DNA of 54,041 nucleotides from an uncultured Bacilli bacterium (GTDB lineage: Bacteria > Bacillota_I > Bacilli_A > RF39 > UBA660). The stretch is taken from the NCBI GenBank assembly GCA_947601485.1, contig CANQGF010000003.1, positions 1-54,041 of the forward strand, read 5' to 3'. This document shows, piece by piece, positions 20,490-30,189 of this stretch. A program made the translations under genes and the position numbers. The notes under the pieces are model-generated. The model saw only the letters and a list, made by a program, of their open reading frames with translations, was not told the origin of the DNA and searched no databases. How positions within the stretch are numbered: the stretch's first letter is position 1; each line of letters opens with the position of its first letter.

Positions 20490-20753
20490 TTATCTTCCTA
20501 ATGAATAATCGTCTCCTAAAATTTCATCAACAAAATGATAATTTTCTTCATATACTTTAGTTTCATTAATTCTTTCCTCTTGATGCATTTCACCATCTAA
20601 ACCAATTATATTTAGAATTTCAGTTATAGGACAAACTGTCTCTTCATGATCTATTAATGCATCATTTATAACTAATCCACAAGCTGTAGTTGCACCTACT
20701 AAGATAGTAGCTACCCCTGCTTTAAAAACAATATTTTTAACATCAATTTTCAT
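20490..20753 (-). CDS. Small hypothetical protein with N-terminal hydrophobic segment
   Basis: 87 aa; RBS-like GGAGGAAGGAGAG upstream; no family recognised. Confidence 0.6.
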   Translation of the reverse strand: MKIDVKNIVFKAGVATILVGATTACGLVINDALIDHEETVCPITEILNIIGLDGEMHQEERINETKVYEENYHFVDEILGDDYSLGR

Positions 20754-20807
20754 TAAATCTCTCCTTCCTCCTTAATATTATTAAGTAACTAAAAAAATCA
20801 TTTAAAA

Positions 20808-20827
20808 AAGTTCGACTTTGCGAACTT
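20808..20827 (-). terminator. Terminator downstream of tRNA-Ser
   Basis: Minus strand AAGTTCG-CAAAGT-CGAACTTTTTTAAA. Confidence 0.8.
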
Positions 20828-20842
20828 AAAAATCCTTAAATA

Positions 20843-20933
20843 TGGCGGAGCAGGAGAGATTTGAACTCTCGCGACAGTTACCCATCCTACACCCTTAGCA
20901 GGGGCGCCTCTTCAGCCTCTTGAGTACTACTCC
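20843..20933 (-). tRNA. tRNA-Ser (anticodon GCU)
   Basis: Minus strand GGAGTAGTACTCAAGAGGCTGAAGAGGCGCCCCTGCTAAGGGTGTAGG...GAGAGTTCAAATCTCTCCTGCTCCGCCA; 7-bp acceptor stem, long variable arm, encoded CCA, anticodon loop CTGCTAA. Confidence 0.97.
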
Positions 20934-21019
20934 ATACCAAGAATACTTCTATAGTTTACCATATCTTCTATGGATAGTCAAGAATATAAATCGGCTTAAA
21001 AACGATACATATTCTATTA

Positions 21020-22585
21020 TTATAATTCATTAAAATCACTCATTTTATGCAAATTATTTTGATATTCATTAATAATTAAACTATTTGTAGTTAAAAGCAT
21101 ACCTGCAATGGATGTTGCATTACTAACTTCTTCTAATAAAACACTAGTAGGATCTAAAACCATGGTTGTACTTATTTCTTCAAACTTATCACTTTTAATA
21201 TTATATACTTTATTATAGTTTTCTTGTTCTATTTTTTCTAAAATTCCAGCATCATCTTTACCAGCATTATTCAAAATTGTTTTAACTGGTTCCATTAAAG
21301 CTTCTTTTATAAGTTCATCTCCTATAGTTAATGGCTTTAAATTAGCGCTAATTTTGCTTAAAGTTACTCCTGCCCCAACAGAAATTCCTTTGGAAGCTTC
21401 ACTAATTGCCCATAAGGCATCATCAAAACGCATCTTTTTTTCTCTTCGTTCTAGGTTTGTTAAGCCACCAACAAAAATATTGGCACTACCTTTTTCAAAC
21501 ATGGCAAGTCTTTTTGCTATAAATTCCGTATCTAAAGAATTAGAATCATTACTTTTTAATAAAGCATTATTTAATTCAATAACTCTATCTTTAATTTTAT
21601 TATTAAATTTAAAATTAAATAAAACTTGGTTTTCATTAATTAAAACATTATCTACTTTACCTAAAACATTTAAAGAAAACTTATTATTAGTAACAATCTC
21701 TGCATCACTTATAATTCTTAAATCTTCATATATGTCTAATTTTTTTAAGCCATACATAGGATTATTTAGTAAAATTATTTTTAAATCATTTTCCATATTT
21801 ATATTTAATATTTGTTCAGTTAAATAATCATTATAACTATTTGCCATTATAAGCAAATTTTCTTTAGTTAATAAAATATTATTTAATATTTCCGCAATAT
21901 CTTCTAAACTTTCTAAATGACCATTAATAAGAAGAATTAAACTATTATCCAAAATTATTTCTTTTTCATCTTTTAAAAAATAAGGTGAAGAAAAAATTGC
22001 ATCTACAACATACCCTTTTAAATAGGTAACGCTTGTTTCAGCACTTACCCCTTCTTTAATATTAATTGCACTCCTGTTTAATATTTTTAAATATACATCA
22101 CTTATAATATTACCTATTTCTTCCTCATTACTTGAAATAGTCGCAATATATTTTAATTCTTCTTTGGAAGGTATTTTGGAAAGTTTCAAAATTTCTTTTT
22201 TAACACCAACTAAACTTTTTAACAATTCTTCTTTAATGCTAATAGGACTAATACCTTCTTTTATTAATTTTTTACCATTATTAAAAAGACTTTGTAAAAG
22301 AACTAAAGTTGTTGTAGTTCCATCACCCACTGTTTCATTAGTTTTAATAGAAGCTTCTTTAGCAAGTGAAAGAATTGTATTAATACACTCATCATCACTT
22401 TCAATATTTTCCGCAATGGTAACGCCATCATTAGTTACAAATGGGCTAAAAGTTGAATGATCGATAATAGCGTTACTTCCTTTTGGACCTAACGTACTTT
22501 TAACTGTATCACAAAGAAGATTAACAGCTTCCTCCATTTTAATACTTAATTCATTACCTTTAACAACTTTTTTCAATTTCACCAC
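21020..22585 (-). CDS. Divergent GroEL/Hsp60-family chaperonin
   Basis: 521 aa; STLGPKGSNAIID, NDGVTIAENIE, VGDGTTTTLVL ATPase motifs and C-terminal DPTSVLLEEVSNATSIAGMLLTTNSLI; apical region strongly divergent; no GGM tail. Confidence 0.9.
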   Translation of the reverse strand: MVKLKKVVKGNELSIKMEEAVNLLCDTVKSTLGPKGSNAIIDHSTFSPFVTNDGVTIAENIESDDECINTILSLAKEASIKTNETVGDGTTTTLVLLQSLFNNGKKLIKEGISPISIKEELLKSLVGVKKEILKLSKIPSKEELKYIATISSNEEEIGNIISDVYLKILNRSAINIKEGVSAETSVTYLKGYVVDAIFSSPYFLKDEKEIILDNSLILLINGHLESLEDIAEILNNILLTKENLLIMANSYNDYLTEQILNINMENDLKIILLNNPMYGLKKLDIYEDLRIISDAEIVTNNKFSLNVLGKVDNVLINENQVLFNFKFNNKIKDRVIELNNALLKSNDSNSLDTEFIAKRLAMFEKGSANIFVGGLTNLERREKKMRFDDALWAISEASKGISVGAGVTLSKISANLKPLTIGDELIKEALMEPVKTILNNAGKDDAGILEKIEQENYNKVYNIKSDKFEEISTTMVLDPTSVLLEEVSNATSIAGMLLTTNSLIINEYQNNLHKMSDFNEL

Positions 22586-23315
22586 TCACTTCCAAAATAT
22601 TATGCCAATATTTTTTAGGCATAAAGTTCATACGACAACGTTCATTAGTTCTTTCTTTAATTCCCACTGTGTCATAAAATGTTTTCCATAATCTTTCCAT
22701 ATCTTTTTCACTGTCACTTAATATTAAATCTTTAATATTAAGCTCATCTTCTTTTAAAATGTAAAAATCTTTTTTATCATATACACTTATTATTTTTCTT
22801 TTTTCATCTTTTATAAGCCAATATTCATTTTTTAATCTCTTCTTAAAATGAACACTAATAATTTCTAAAATATCATTATCAGGGCTAATTGTAGCATACA
22901 ATATTTTATTTTTAAGTTCTTTAAACCTAACAAAGCCCTTAAACCGATGGGCTTCATTACCGACTTTCTTACATATTCTCAAAGTTTCATTCACACATTT
23001 TAAATTGCGCATTTTAACTAAATTTTCCCGATATTTAAAAAAGTTTAAAAGATAATAATAAATTATTAATTCTTTATTATCTTCATTTGATAAAAACACA
23101 TAATAAATTTGATGCATATTATATTTACCAAAGTAATTTATAAATTGGGAAGTTAGATCTTTATTATCAAGATTTAAATTGATAACATAATCAAATAAAT
23201 TACCTAAATATCCTTCTTTTTTAATATTGCTTGGCTTAATTTTATTTTGAAAAAAATAAGCTAATAAATTTAGTAAAGCATTAAATTCACCATTATATAT
23301 ATAAATATTATTCAT
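22560..23315 (-). CDS. TIGR03915-like putative DNA repair/modification protein (DUF4130)
   Basis: 251 aa; directly downstream of the partner radical SAM gene; ends with RCRMNFMPKKYWHNILEVSGE. Confidence 0.75.
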   Translation of the reverse strand: MNNIYIYNGEFNALLNLLAYFFQNKIKPSNIKKEGYLGNLFDYVINLNLDNKDLTSQFINYFGKYNMHQIYYVFLSNEDNKELIIYYYLLNFFKYRENLVKMRNLKCVNETLRICKKVGNEAHRFKGFVRFKELKNKILYATISPDNDILEIISVHFKKRLKNEYWLIKDEKRKIISVYDKKDFYILKEDELNIKDLILSDSEKDMERLWKTFYDTVGIKERTNERCRMNFMPKKYWHNILEVSGEIEKSC

Positions 23316-24527
23316 TTAAAACAACCTCAACTGTTCTACATTACTTACTAATTTATTTGCTGAATCAAGAGAAACTAAATTAGCTTCAATAAAGTTTTTA
23401 CTAAATAATTCTTGATTAAGATTATATTTACCATTGCAAGTAATGAAATAATTTGCTCTTTTTAAAACAACTCCCATCTTTTTTAAATCATTAAAAGTGA
23501 GCTTAAAATATCTTCTTGATTTAATTATTCTTTTTGCTGATGTTACACCTATACCCGGAACTTTTAATAAATCATTATAACTACAAGTTGTAACTTCTTT
23601 GGGAAATTCATCTAAATGTCTTAAACTCCATGAAGCTTTAGGATCTACTAAAATATTAAAATTAGGGTTTTGTTTATCTAATAAATCATCAACTTTAAAT
23701 CCATAGTATCTTAAAAGCCAATCAGCTTGATAAAGACGATTTTCTCTTTTTAAAGGTGGCATTTTTAAAGTAGGTAAAAGATTATCCTTATTAACAGGAA
23801 TATAAGCGGAATAAAAAACTCTTTTTAATTTATAACTATTATACATTCCTTCACTTTTACTCATAATATCCAAATCGGTTTCATTAGTTGCCCCGATAAC
23901 CATTTGGGTACTTTGTCCAGCTGGAACATAACTCTTGCTTCGGTTGTCCCTAACAAACCCCATAATTTCACTTACTTTATTCATATTTTTATTAGGAGCC
24001 AAAAGTTTTAAACCATTTTCCGTAGGTAATTCAACATTTGCACTCAAGCGATCAACTAAACTGCCTAATTTTTTTAACAAAAATGTACTAGCGCCGGGAA
24101 TAGCTTTAGCATGAATATAACCTCCAAAATGATATTTATAACGTAAAAGACTAATAGTTTTAATTAAAAGTTCCATTGTATAATCAGGTGATTTTATAAT
24201 ACCAGAACTTAAAAATAAACCTTCAATATAATTACGACGATAAAAATTAATAGTTATTTCACATATTTCTTCCGGAGTAAAAATAGCTCTTTTAACATTA
24301 TTACTACGACGATTAAGGCAATATTTACAATCAAAAATACAAATATTGGTTAAAAGAATTTTTAAAAGAGAAATACATCTTCCATCTGATGCAAAAGAAT
24401 GGCAAATACCACTTAAATGGGCATTTCCTAAACCAGAGTTATTAATTCTAGTGCTACCACTTGAAGAACATGAAGCATCATATTTGGCACTATCAGCTAA
24501 AATTTGTAATTTCTCTTTTAATTCCAT
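23316..24527 (-). CDS. Putative DNA repair/modification radical SAM protein (TIGR03916-like)
   Basis: Radical SAM CX3CX2C motif CIFDCKYC; AKYDASCSSSGSTRIN N-terminus; C-terminal helix-hairpin-helix VPGIGVTSAKRI. Start MELKEK chosen (24527). Confidence 0.9.
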   Translation of the reverse strand: MELKEKLQILADSAKYDASCSSSGSTRINNSGLGNAHLSGICHSFASDGRCISLLKILLTNICIFDCKYCLNRRSNNVKRAIFTPEEICEITINFYRRNYIEGLFLSSGIIKSPDYTMELLIKTISLLRYKYHFGGYIHAKAIPGASTFLLKKLGSLVDRLSANVELPTENGLKLLAPNKNMNKVSEIMGFVRDNRSKSYVPAGQSTQMVIGATNETDLDIMSKSEGMYNSYKLKRVFYSAYIPVNKDNLLPTLKMPPLKRENRLYQADWLLRYYGFKVDDLLDKQNPNFNILVDPKASWSLRHLDEFPKEVTTCSYNDLLKVPGIGVTSAKRIIKSRRYFKLTFNDLKKMGVVLKRANYFITCNGKYNLNQELFSKNFIEANLVSLDSANKLVSNVEQLRLF

Positions 24528-24653
24528 TTTTAACATCTCCAGTTTTATTATAGCAAACATTTTTACGCTTTGCAAACAAAAGTTCAAAAAAACATTGCCA
24601 ATTTTTAGGCACAAAAAATATCACCCTTAAATATAATACTATAGGTGATATTT

Positions 24654-24833
24654 ATGCCCCAACGACCTAGACCTAATCCAACATTTTTTATCTTTTGTGC
24701 GATTGGTTTATGTATTTTAATCTTTTATCAATTAATTATTACTTTTATACTTCCTTTTAGATATAACATTTTTATTTTAACTATTGAAATTATTCTATTA
24801 TTTATTTGTATCAGCAGAATAATTTGGTATTAA
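24654..24833 (+). CDS. Small hydrophobic protein
   Basis: MPQRPRPNPTFFIFCAIGLCILIFYQLIITFILPFRYNIFILTIEIILLFICISRIIWY; AGGTGA RBS; two TM-like segments. Confidence 0.55.
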   Translation: MPQRPRPNPTFFIFCAIGLCILIFYQLIITFILPFRYNIFILTIEIILLFICISRIIWY

Positions 24834-25732
24834 TTACTCTTATCTTCAAAAAAAGGCTTTAAAAATACTTCTGTTTTAAAAACATAATCAATCTTATTAC
24901 GCATTTCCTTACACTTCTCAAATTCACTACCTTCAAATTTAATTTCAGGTACTAAACTAATTAAAATAAAAAATAATTTTTCTTCTTCTTTAGTTAAAGG
25001 AGATATCATTGTATATTTTTGATATAAAGAAGAAAATTCTAAATCCCAATAGTTATTTTGATAGAGTTTAAATAAATCCAAAATAGGTGTATCAAAAGTG
25101 GCTTCATCCCAGCTAATTAAATATTCTCGATTATCATTTACTAAAAAATGATCTAAACTTAAATTATTATGAATAAGAGCTACTCTTTCACTATTACTAC
25201 TTTTAACTAAACTATACCAGTCATCTAGTTCTCTTTTAGAAAAATCTAAAGCAGCATTGATTTTAGAATAAACTCTTAAAAATTCATATTCAGATGGCGA
25301 AGGATAAATTTTTTTTAAAAACAAATCATAATATTTTAAATAATAATCTTTCAAATAAATAATATTATCATCAATTTTTTCATAAATTTCCCGATATGTT
25401 TCTTCTCTTGTTTCTTTATTATAAGAAGTTTTAGAATGCATTAAAGCAATCAAATTAATTAAATCTTCACTTTTATTAGGATTTATAACTTCATTATCTT
25501 CAATGTACTCATAAACCATACTATCATCATTTCGATTAAAATTGCCATAACATTCAGGAAAATTATTAAAGCCTCGACTTTTTAAATAACTAAAAATACT
25601 ATTTAAATCTTTATTTTTAGGTTTATTTTTGACCACGAAATTACCACTTGTGGTTTCTAAAATTGTACATTTTCCCTTAATTGTATAACGATAAGGTTTA
25701 TATAAAGATTTTAAACTTTCAAGTTTATTCAT
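24830..25732 (-). CDS. ysxE: APH/CotS-family kinase-like protein, YsxE-like (spore coat-associated)
   Basis: 300 aa; ALIHNNLSLDHFLVN and YLISWDEATFDTPILDL kinase-fold motifs; adjacent to a SpoVID-like LysM gene, as spoVID-ysxE in B. subtilis. Confidence 0.72.
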   Translation of the reverse strand: MNKLESLKSLYKPYRYTIKGKCTILETTSGNFVVKNKPKNKDLNSIFSYLKSRGFNNFPECYGNFNRNDDSMVYEYIEDNEVINPNKSEDLINLIALMHSKTSYNKETREETYREIYEKIDDNIIYLKDYYLKYYDLFLKKIYPSPSEYEFLRVYSKINAALDFSKRELDDWYSLVKSSNSERVALIHNNLSLDHFLVNDNREYLISWDEATFDTPILDLFKLYQNNYWDLEFSSLYQKYTMISPLTKEEEKLFFILISLVPEIKFEGSEFEKCKEMRNKIDYVFKTEVFLKPFFEDKSN

Positions 25733-26507
25733 CAGCTTTTGGAATTAAAATTTTGTCACCCATATTAACTGAATCAACATTATTATATTCCATTAAAAGA
25801 TTACTTGGAACATTATAATAATTAGCTATCGTTTCTAAAGATTCGCTTTCTTTTACAATATGAACATGATATGTTACAAAAGTATCATCACTATCTTTTA
25901 TAGTTTCCATAATAGTTTTTTCGCTTTCTTCATTTAATCTATCTTTATTTATTGCATCTTCCTTTATAACATTTTTGCTAGTTTCTTCTATAGTATCTTC
26001 CTCTATTCTTTCTTCTTTATCTTCTTTAACTTCCTTATCATCTTTTTTAGTTTCAATTTCTTTTTGATTTAAAAATTCATCAATAAATTCTAACTCACTA
26101 TTAAGTTCATCTTCATTAACTCTTTCAAAAGTCACTTCATCATCTTTTGTATCTTCAGTTCTTTCAGTTTCAACCTTTTCTTCCTCTCTAACTTCACCTT
26201 TAAGAGAATATTCAATATAAACTTTTAAACTATTTTTATCAAGAATATCATAGGAAAAATCTTCAATATTAAATTCAAGGGAATCTTCTCTAATATCACT
26301 ACTTAATTCCACAGTAAAAGGAAGTGTATATTTAAAAGGTTCAGTATTAACACTTACATCTAAACTTTTATATTCGCCACTTATATAAAAGTTACCTAAA
26401 ACTATTCCTTCACTTACATTAAAATCATGTTCTAAAGACATTTTAGTTATTTCAGCTATATTACTTTTAAAATCAATGGTGCTTTCAAAAGGTATTTTTA
26501 CATACAT
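25725..26507 (-). CDS. spoVID: SpoVID-like spore coat assembly protein with C-terminal LysM domain
   Basis: N-terminal beta-rich domain with VSEGIVLGNFYISGEYK; acidic middle; C-terminal LysM HIVKESESLETIANYYNVPSNLLMEYNNVDSVNMGDKILIP; next to ysxE-like and lon. Confidence 0.72.
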   Translation of the reverse strand: MYVKIPFESTIDFKSNIAEITKMSLEHDFNVSEGIVLGNFYISGEYKSLDVSVNTEPFKYTLPFTVELSSDIREDSLEFNIEDFSYDILDKNSLKVYIEYSLKGEVREEEKVETERTEDTKDDEVTFERVNEDELNSELEFIDEFLNQKEIETKKDDKEVKEDKEERIEEDTIEETSKNVIKEDAINKDRLNEESEKTIMETIKDSDDTFVTYHVHIVKESESLETIANYYNVPSNLLMEYNNVDSVNMGDKILIPKADE

Positions 26508-26565
26508 ATTATCATCTCCTAAAAAATAATATGACGAAAAAAAAATAATATAACTTCGGATTATA

Positions 26566-28848
26566 TTATTTTTCCTTTAGAAATAAATCTTCATAAATTG
26601 TCTTATAATCACTAACCAATATAATTTCTAAACTTTCAATTATTTGTTTAGGAATATCTATTAAATCATTAGCGTTATCATTAGGAATATAAACTTTCTT
26701 AATACCATTATTATAGGCTGCGATTAATTTTTCTTTTAACCCTCCAATAGGTAAAATATGACCATTTAAAGTTATTTCTCCCGTAAAAGCAACTAATTCA
26801 CTAACTTTAATATTAAGTAATTGTGAAATTAAAGCAGTAGTAATTGCTACTCCACAAGATGGTCCTTCTTTAGAAGTTGCACCATCTAAAAGATGAATAT
26901 GAATTGTTCGGTTATAGAAAACTGTACTACTAACATAATCACTTGCTTTGATATATGATGTGGCAACCAAAACGCTCTCTTTTAAAACATCCCCCAAAGA
27001 GCCTGTCGAAATAATTTTCTCATCACCATTATAAATATTTGCTTCAACCCTGATGACTCCACCACCAAGTTTGCTATAAGCAAGACCATTAACCACTCCC
27101 GCTGTTTCAATTTTATCTAGTTTTATTTCATATAAAGGTTCTTTTAAATACTTTCTAACATCTTCATTAGTTATTGTATAACTATCTTTTTTACTAGCTA
27201 AAAATTTAGTCACTAATTTTTTTAAATATTTCGTTAAATTACGAACGCCAGCTTCTTTAGTATAATTATTAATAAGATAAATAAGGGTGTCATCTTTCAT
27301 AATTAATTTTTTAGCCATTTTAAATTCATCATATATTTTAGGTAAGATATATTTTTTAGCAATATCTACTTTTTCAAAAACTGTATAACTAGATAAATTA
27401 ATTATTTCTAATCGATCATACAAAGTATATGGAATAGTATCAACGGTATTAGCGGTCAAAATAAATAAAGTATGACTTAAATCAAAAGGCTCTTCAATAT
27501 AATTGTCAATAAAACTTTTATTTTGATTTTCATCTAAAACATCTAAAAGAACACTAGTAGGGTCACCTTTAAAATCTTTAACCATTTTATCTACTTCATC
27601 AATTAAAATAACTGGATTATTCACACCACATTTTTTATAAGCTTGCATAATTTTACCTGGTAAAGCCCCTAAATAAGTTCTTCTTGAGCCAATTAATTCC
27701 GTCGCATCATTTAATCCACCAACACTAATTTTGCAAAATTCACGATTTAAGGCTTCCGCAATGGATTTAGTAATGGTTGTTTTTCCTACTCCAGGAGGTC
27801 CAACTAAACAAATAACTGGATTAGTAATATCTGGATTAACATTCTTAAGAGTTAGATAATCTTCAATACGTTCTTTTACTTCATCTAATGCATAGTGACT
27901 TTTATTTAAATGAGCTAGAACACTCTTACTATTTAAATTTTCTTCACTACTTATATTCCATGGCAAATTTAAAACCACTTCTAAATAATTAATAATTACA
28001 GCATATTCAGGTGATGAAGATGGTAACCTTTTTAATTTTTCAATTTCATTTAATAATTTATCATAAGTTTTTTTAGCAATATCTAAATTATTTAAAAGAT
28101 TTAAATACTTTTCATAATCACTACTTCCATCACTAACATTTAAAGTTTCTTCAATTTCTTTTAATTTTTCTTTTAAATAATATTCTTCTTGCTCTTTCGT
28201 TAATTTAACTTCAACATTATTATCAATTTTTTCTTCTAATTTATTATATTGAATTTCTAATTTAATATCTCTAATTAAAGATAAGGCTCTTTTTTCACTA
28301 TTTAATTCAATCATATATTCATTTTTCTTAATTGAATCAAAGGGTAAAAAGGATGTAATGGCGTCGGTTAAGAAGTTCAAATCATCATTATCTTCAACAA
28401 TTTTAATAATACTATTAGAAATACTTTTGGAAGATGATATATAATCATATAAAATTTCTTTTAACTTTCTTCTGATAACTTCTTCGCCATTAGGCTCTAA
28501 TTTAGGTAAAATAATATCTGTTAAAACGGCCTCGATTACATCATCAGTAAATGCTTGATAATTTAAAACTTTAACCCTTTTTTCGCCTTTTAAAGTAAGT
28601 CTTAAATTGCCATTAGATAACTCTATCTTACTTTTAATATAAGCAACAACTCCTACTTTAGGTAAATCTTCTACTAAAGTTTCATTATCACTATTATTAG
28701 GACAAACAATTAAAACACGATCATTGTATTTCTTATTACTTAATTTAATTATCTTTTTACTTATTTCATCTTTTAATTCAAGTTTGATTTCTTGAAAGGG
28801 CAAAATCACTAAATCTTTTAAGAGCATAACTAATAATGTATAGTTCAT
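26566..28848 (-). CDS. lon: ATP-dependent protease Lon
   Basis: 760 aa; Walker A GPPGVGKTTITK; catalytic Ser motif KEGPSCGVAITTAL; Lys motif GHILPIGGLKEKLIAA. Confidence 0.95.
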   Translation of the reverse strand: MNYTLLVMLLKDLVILPFQEIKLELKDEISKKIIKLSNKKYNDRVLIVCPNNSDNETLVEDLPKVGVVAYIKSKIELSNGNLRLTLKGEKRVKVLNYQAFTDDVIEAVLTDIILPKLEPNGEEVIRRKLKEILYDYISSSKSISNSIIKIVEDNDDLNFLTDAITSFLPFDSIKKNEYMIELNSEKRALSLIRDIKLEIQYNKLEEKIDNNVEVKLTKEQEEYYLKEKLKEIEETLNVSDGSSDYEKYLNLLNNLDIAKKTYDKLLNEIEKLKRLPSSSPEYAVIINYLEVVLNLPWNISSEENLNSKSVLAHLNKSHYALDEVKERIEDYLTLKNVNPDITNPVICLVGPPGVGKTTITKSIAEALNREFCKISVGGLNDATELIGSRRTYLGALPGKIMQAYKKCGVNNPVILIDEVDKMVKDFKGDPTSVLLDVLDENQNKSFIDNYIEEPFDLSHTLFILTANTVDTIPYTLYDRLEIINLSSYTVFEKVDIAKKYILPKIYDEFKMAKKLIMKDDTLIYLINNYTKEAGVRNLTKYLKKLVTKFLASKKDSYTITNEDVRKYLKEPLYEIKLDKIETAGVVNGLAYSKLGGGVIRVEANIYNGDEKIISTGSLGDVLKESVLVATSYIKASDYVSSTVFYNRTIHIHLLDGATSKEGPSCGVAITTALISQLLNIKVSELVAFTGEITLNGHILPIGGLKEKLIAAYNNGIKKVYIPNDNANDLIDIPKQIIESLEIILVSDYKTIYEDLFLKEK

Positions 28849-28946
28849 TTGGCACCTCCAAAACTAAAATTTATTATAAAAAAATTTTTACTATTTGTAA
28901 ACAACAAATAATAAAAAATTAAACATTTTTAATTAAAATAAAATTT

Positions 28947-28979
28947 AAAAAAGACACCTTATTTTAAATAAAGTGTCCT
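28947..28979 (-). terminator. Terminator of the hrcA-dnaJ operon
   Basis: Minus strand GGACACTTTATTTAAAATAAGGTGTCTTTTTT. Confidence 0.8.
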
Positions 28980-29049
28980 GCAAAATGAAAACTACCAAGC
29001 ACTTTTTAGTGCTTGCCTTTTTATTATGAATTGAAATTATTAAAATATA

Positions 29050-30189
29050 CTATTTTAAAGCTCTTTCAAAATCTTTAAATTCTGGCTCATTAGCTAAATC
29101 AGTTGTACTTAACTCTTCTAATAAATCTTTTTGCTTTTTAGTAAGTTTCGTTGGCATAATGATATTTAAAACAACATACATATCACCAGTTATATTGCTA
29201 CTTGCATTTTTTACACCTTTACCTTTTAATTTTAATTTAGTGTAATTTTGAGTTCCTGGTTTAATTTCAATATAGCCATTACCAGTTAAAGTAGGAATTT
29301 CTTTTTTACATCCAAGAATGGCTTCTGTAATAGTTATTGGCACTTCTAAATAAATATCATTATCATGTCTTTCAAAATATTTGTGTTCTGCCACAACAAA
29401 TTCTAGATATAAATCCCCATTTTCGCCACCATTAACACCAGCACCGCCTTTGCCACTTAATCGAAGTTGACTATCATTAGAGACACCAGCAGGAATATTA
29501 ACCGTTAAAGTCTTATTTTTGGTTATTCGACCCTCACCATGACATTCATCACAAATTTCTCTGAATGTTCTACCTGTTCCTCGACAATTTGGACATGTTT
29601 TTTGAGTTTGGACAACTCCAAATAAACTTCTTTGTTCTTCTTTGATAACCCCAAGTCCATTACATGTACTACATTTTGCTTCGCCAAAACCACCAGCACC
29701 ATGGCACTTATCACAAACATCGGTCACATTAACGCGAATATCTTTTTTACAACCATTAATTGCTTCATCAAAAGTAAGTTTAATGCGCATTAATAAATCT
29801 TCGCCACGAGTAGCTCTTTTACGGCCACTTGAACGTCTACTACCAAAAACATCACCAAAGGCATCAGAAAAATCAAAACCTCGACTGTATCCACCACCAA
29901 AAATACTAGATAGGATATCATCAAGATCAATATCACCCATATTGAATCCTTGAGCACCACCACCATTTTCAAAAGCAGCATGCCCAAATTGATCGTATTG
30001 AGCTCTTTTATTTTTATCAGATAATACTTGGTAAGCTTCACCAATTTCCTTAAATTTTTCAGCTGCTCCTGGTTCTTTATTAACATCAGGATGATATTTT
30101 TTAGCAAGAACTCTAAATGCCTTTTTTATTTCATCATCTGTGGCATTTTTGGAAACACCTAAAATTTCATAATAATCTTTTTTATTCAT
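29050..30189 (-). CDS. dnaJ: Chaperone DnaJ
   Basis: J-domain [22 protein letters not shown]-rich segment; four CxxCxGxG zinc repeats. Confidence 0.98.
   Translation of the reverse strand: MNKKDYYEILGVSKNATDDEIKKAFRVLAKKYHPDVNKEPGAAEKFKEIGEAYQVLSDKNKRAQYDQFGHAAFENGGGAQGFNMGDIDLDDILSSIFGGGYSRGFDFSDAFGDVFGSRRSSGRKRATRGEDLLMRIKLTFDEAINGCKKDIRVNVTDVCDKCHGAGGFGEAKCSTCNGLGVIKEEQRSLFGVVQTQKTCPNCRGTGRTFREICDECHGEGRITKNKTLTVNIPAGVSNDSQLRLSGKGGAGVNGGENGDLYLEFVVAEHKYFERHDNDIYLEVPITITEAILGCKKEIPTLTGNGYIEIKPGTQNYTKLKLKGKGVKNASSNITGDMYVVLNIIMPTKLTKKQKDLLEELSTTDLANEPEFKDFERALK

Noticed and set aside
21354-22460. Plus-strand ORFs over groEL (21354..21827, 22164..22460)
   Set aside because: Antisense shadow ORFs; no RBS or family.
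29523-30107. Extra ORFs overlapping dnaJ in other frames (29523..29720, 29642..29953, 29790..30107)
   Set aside because: dnaJ is unambiguous; these are out-of-frame artefacts.
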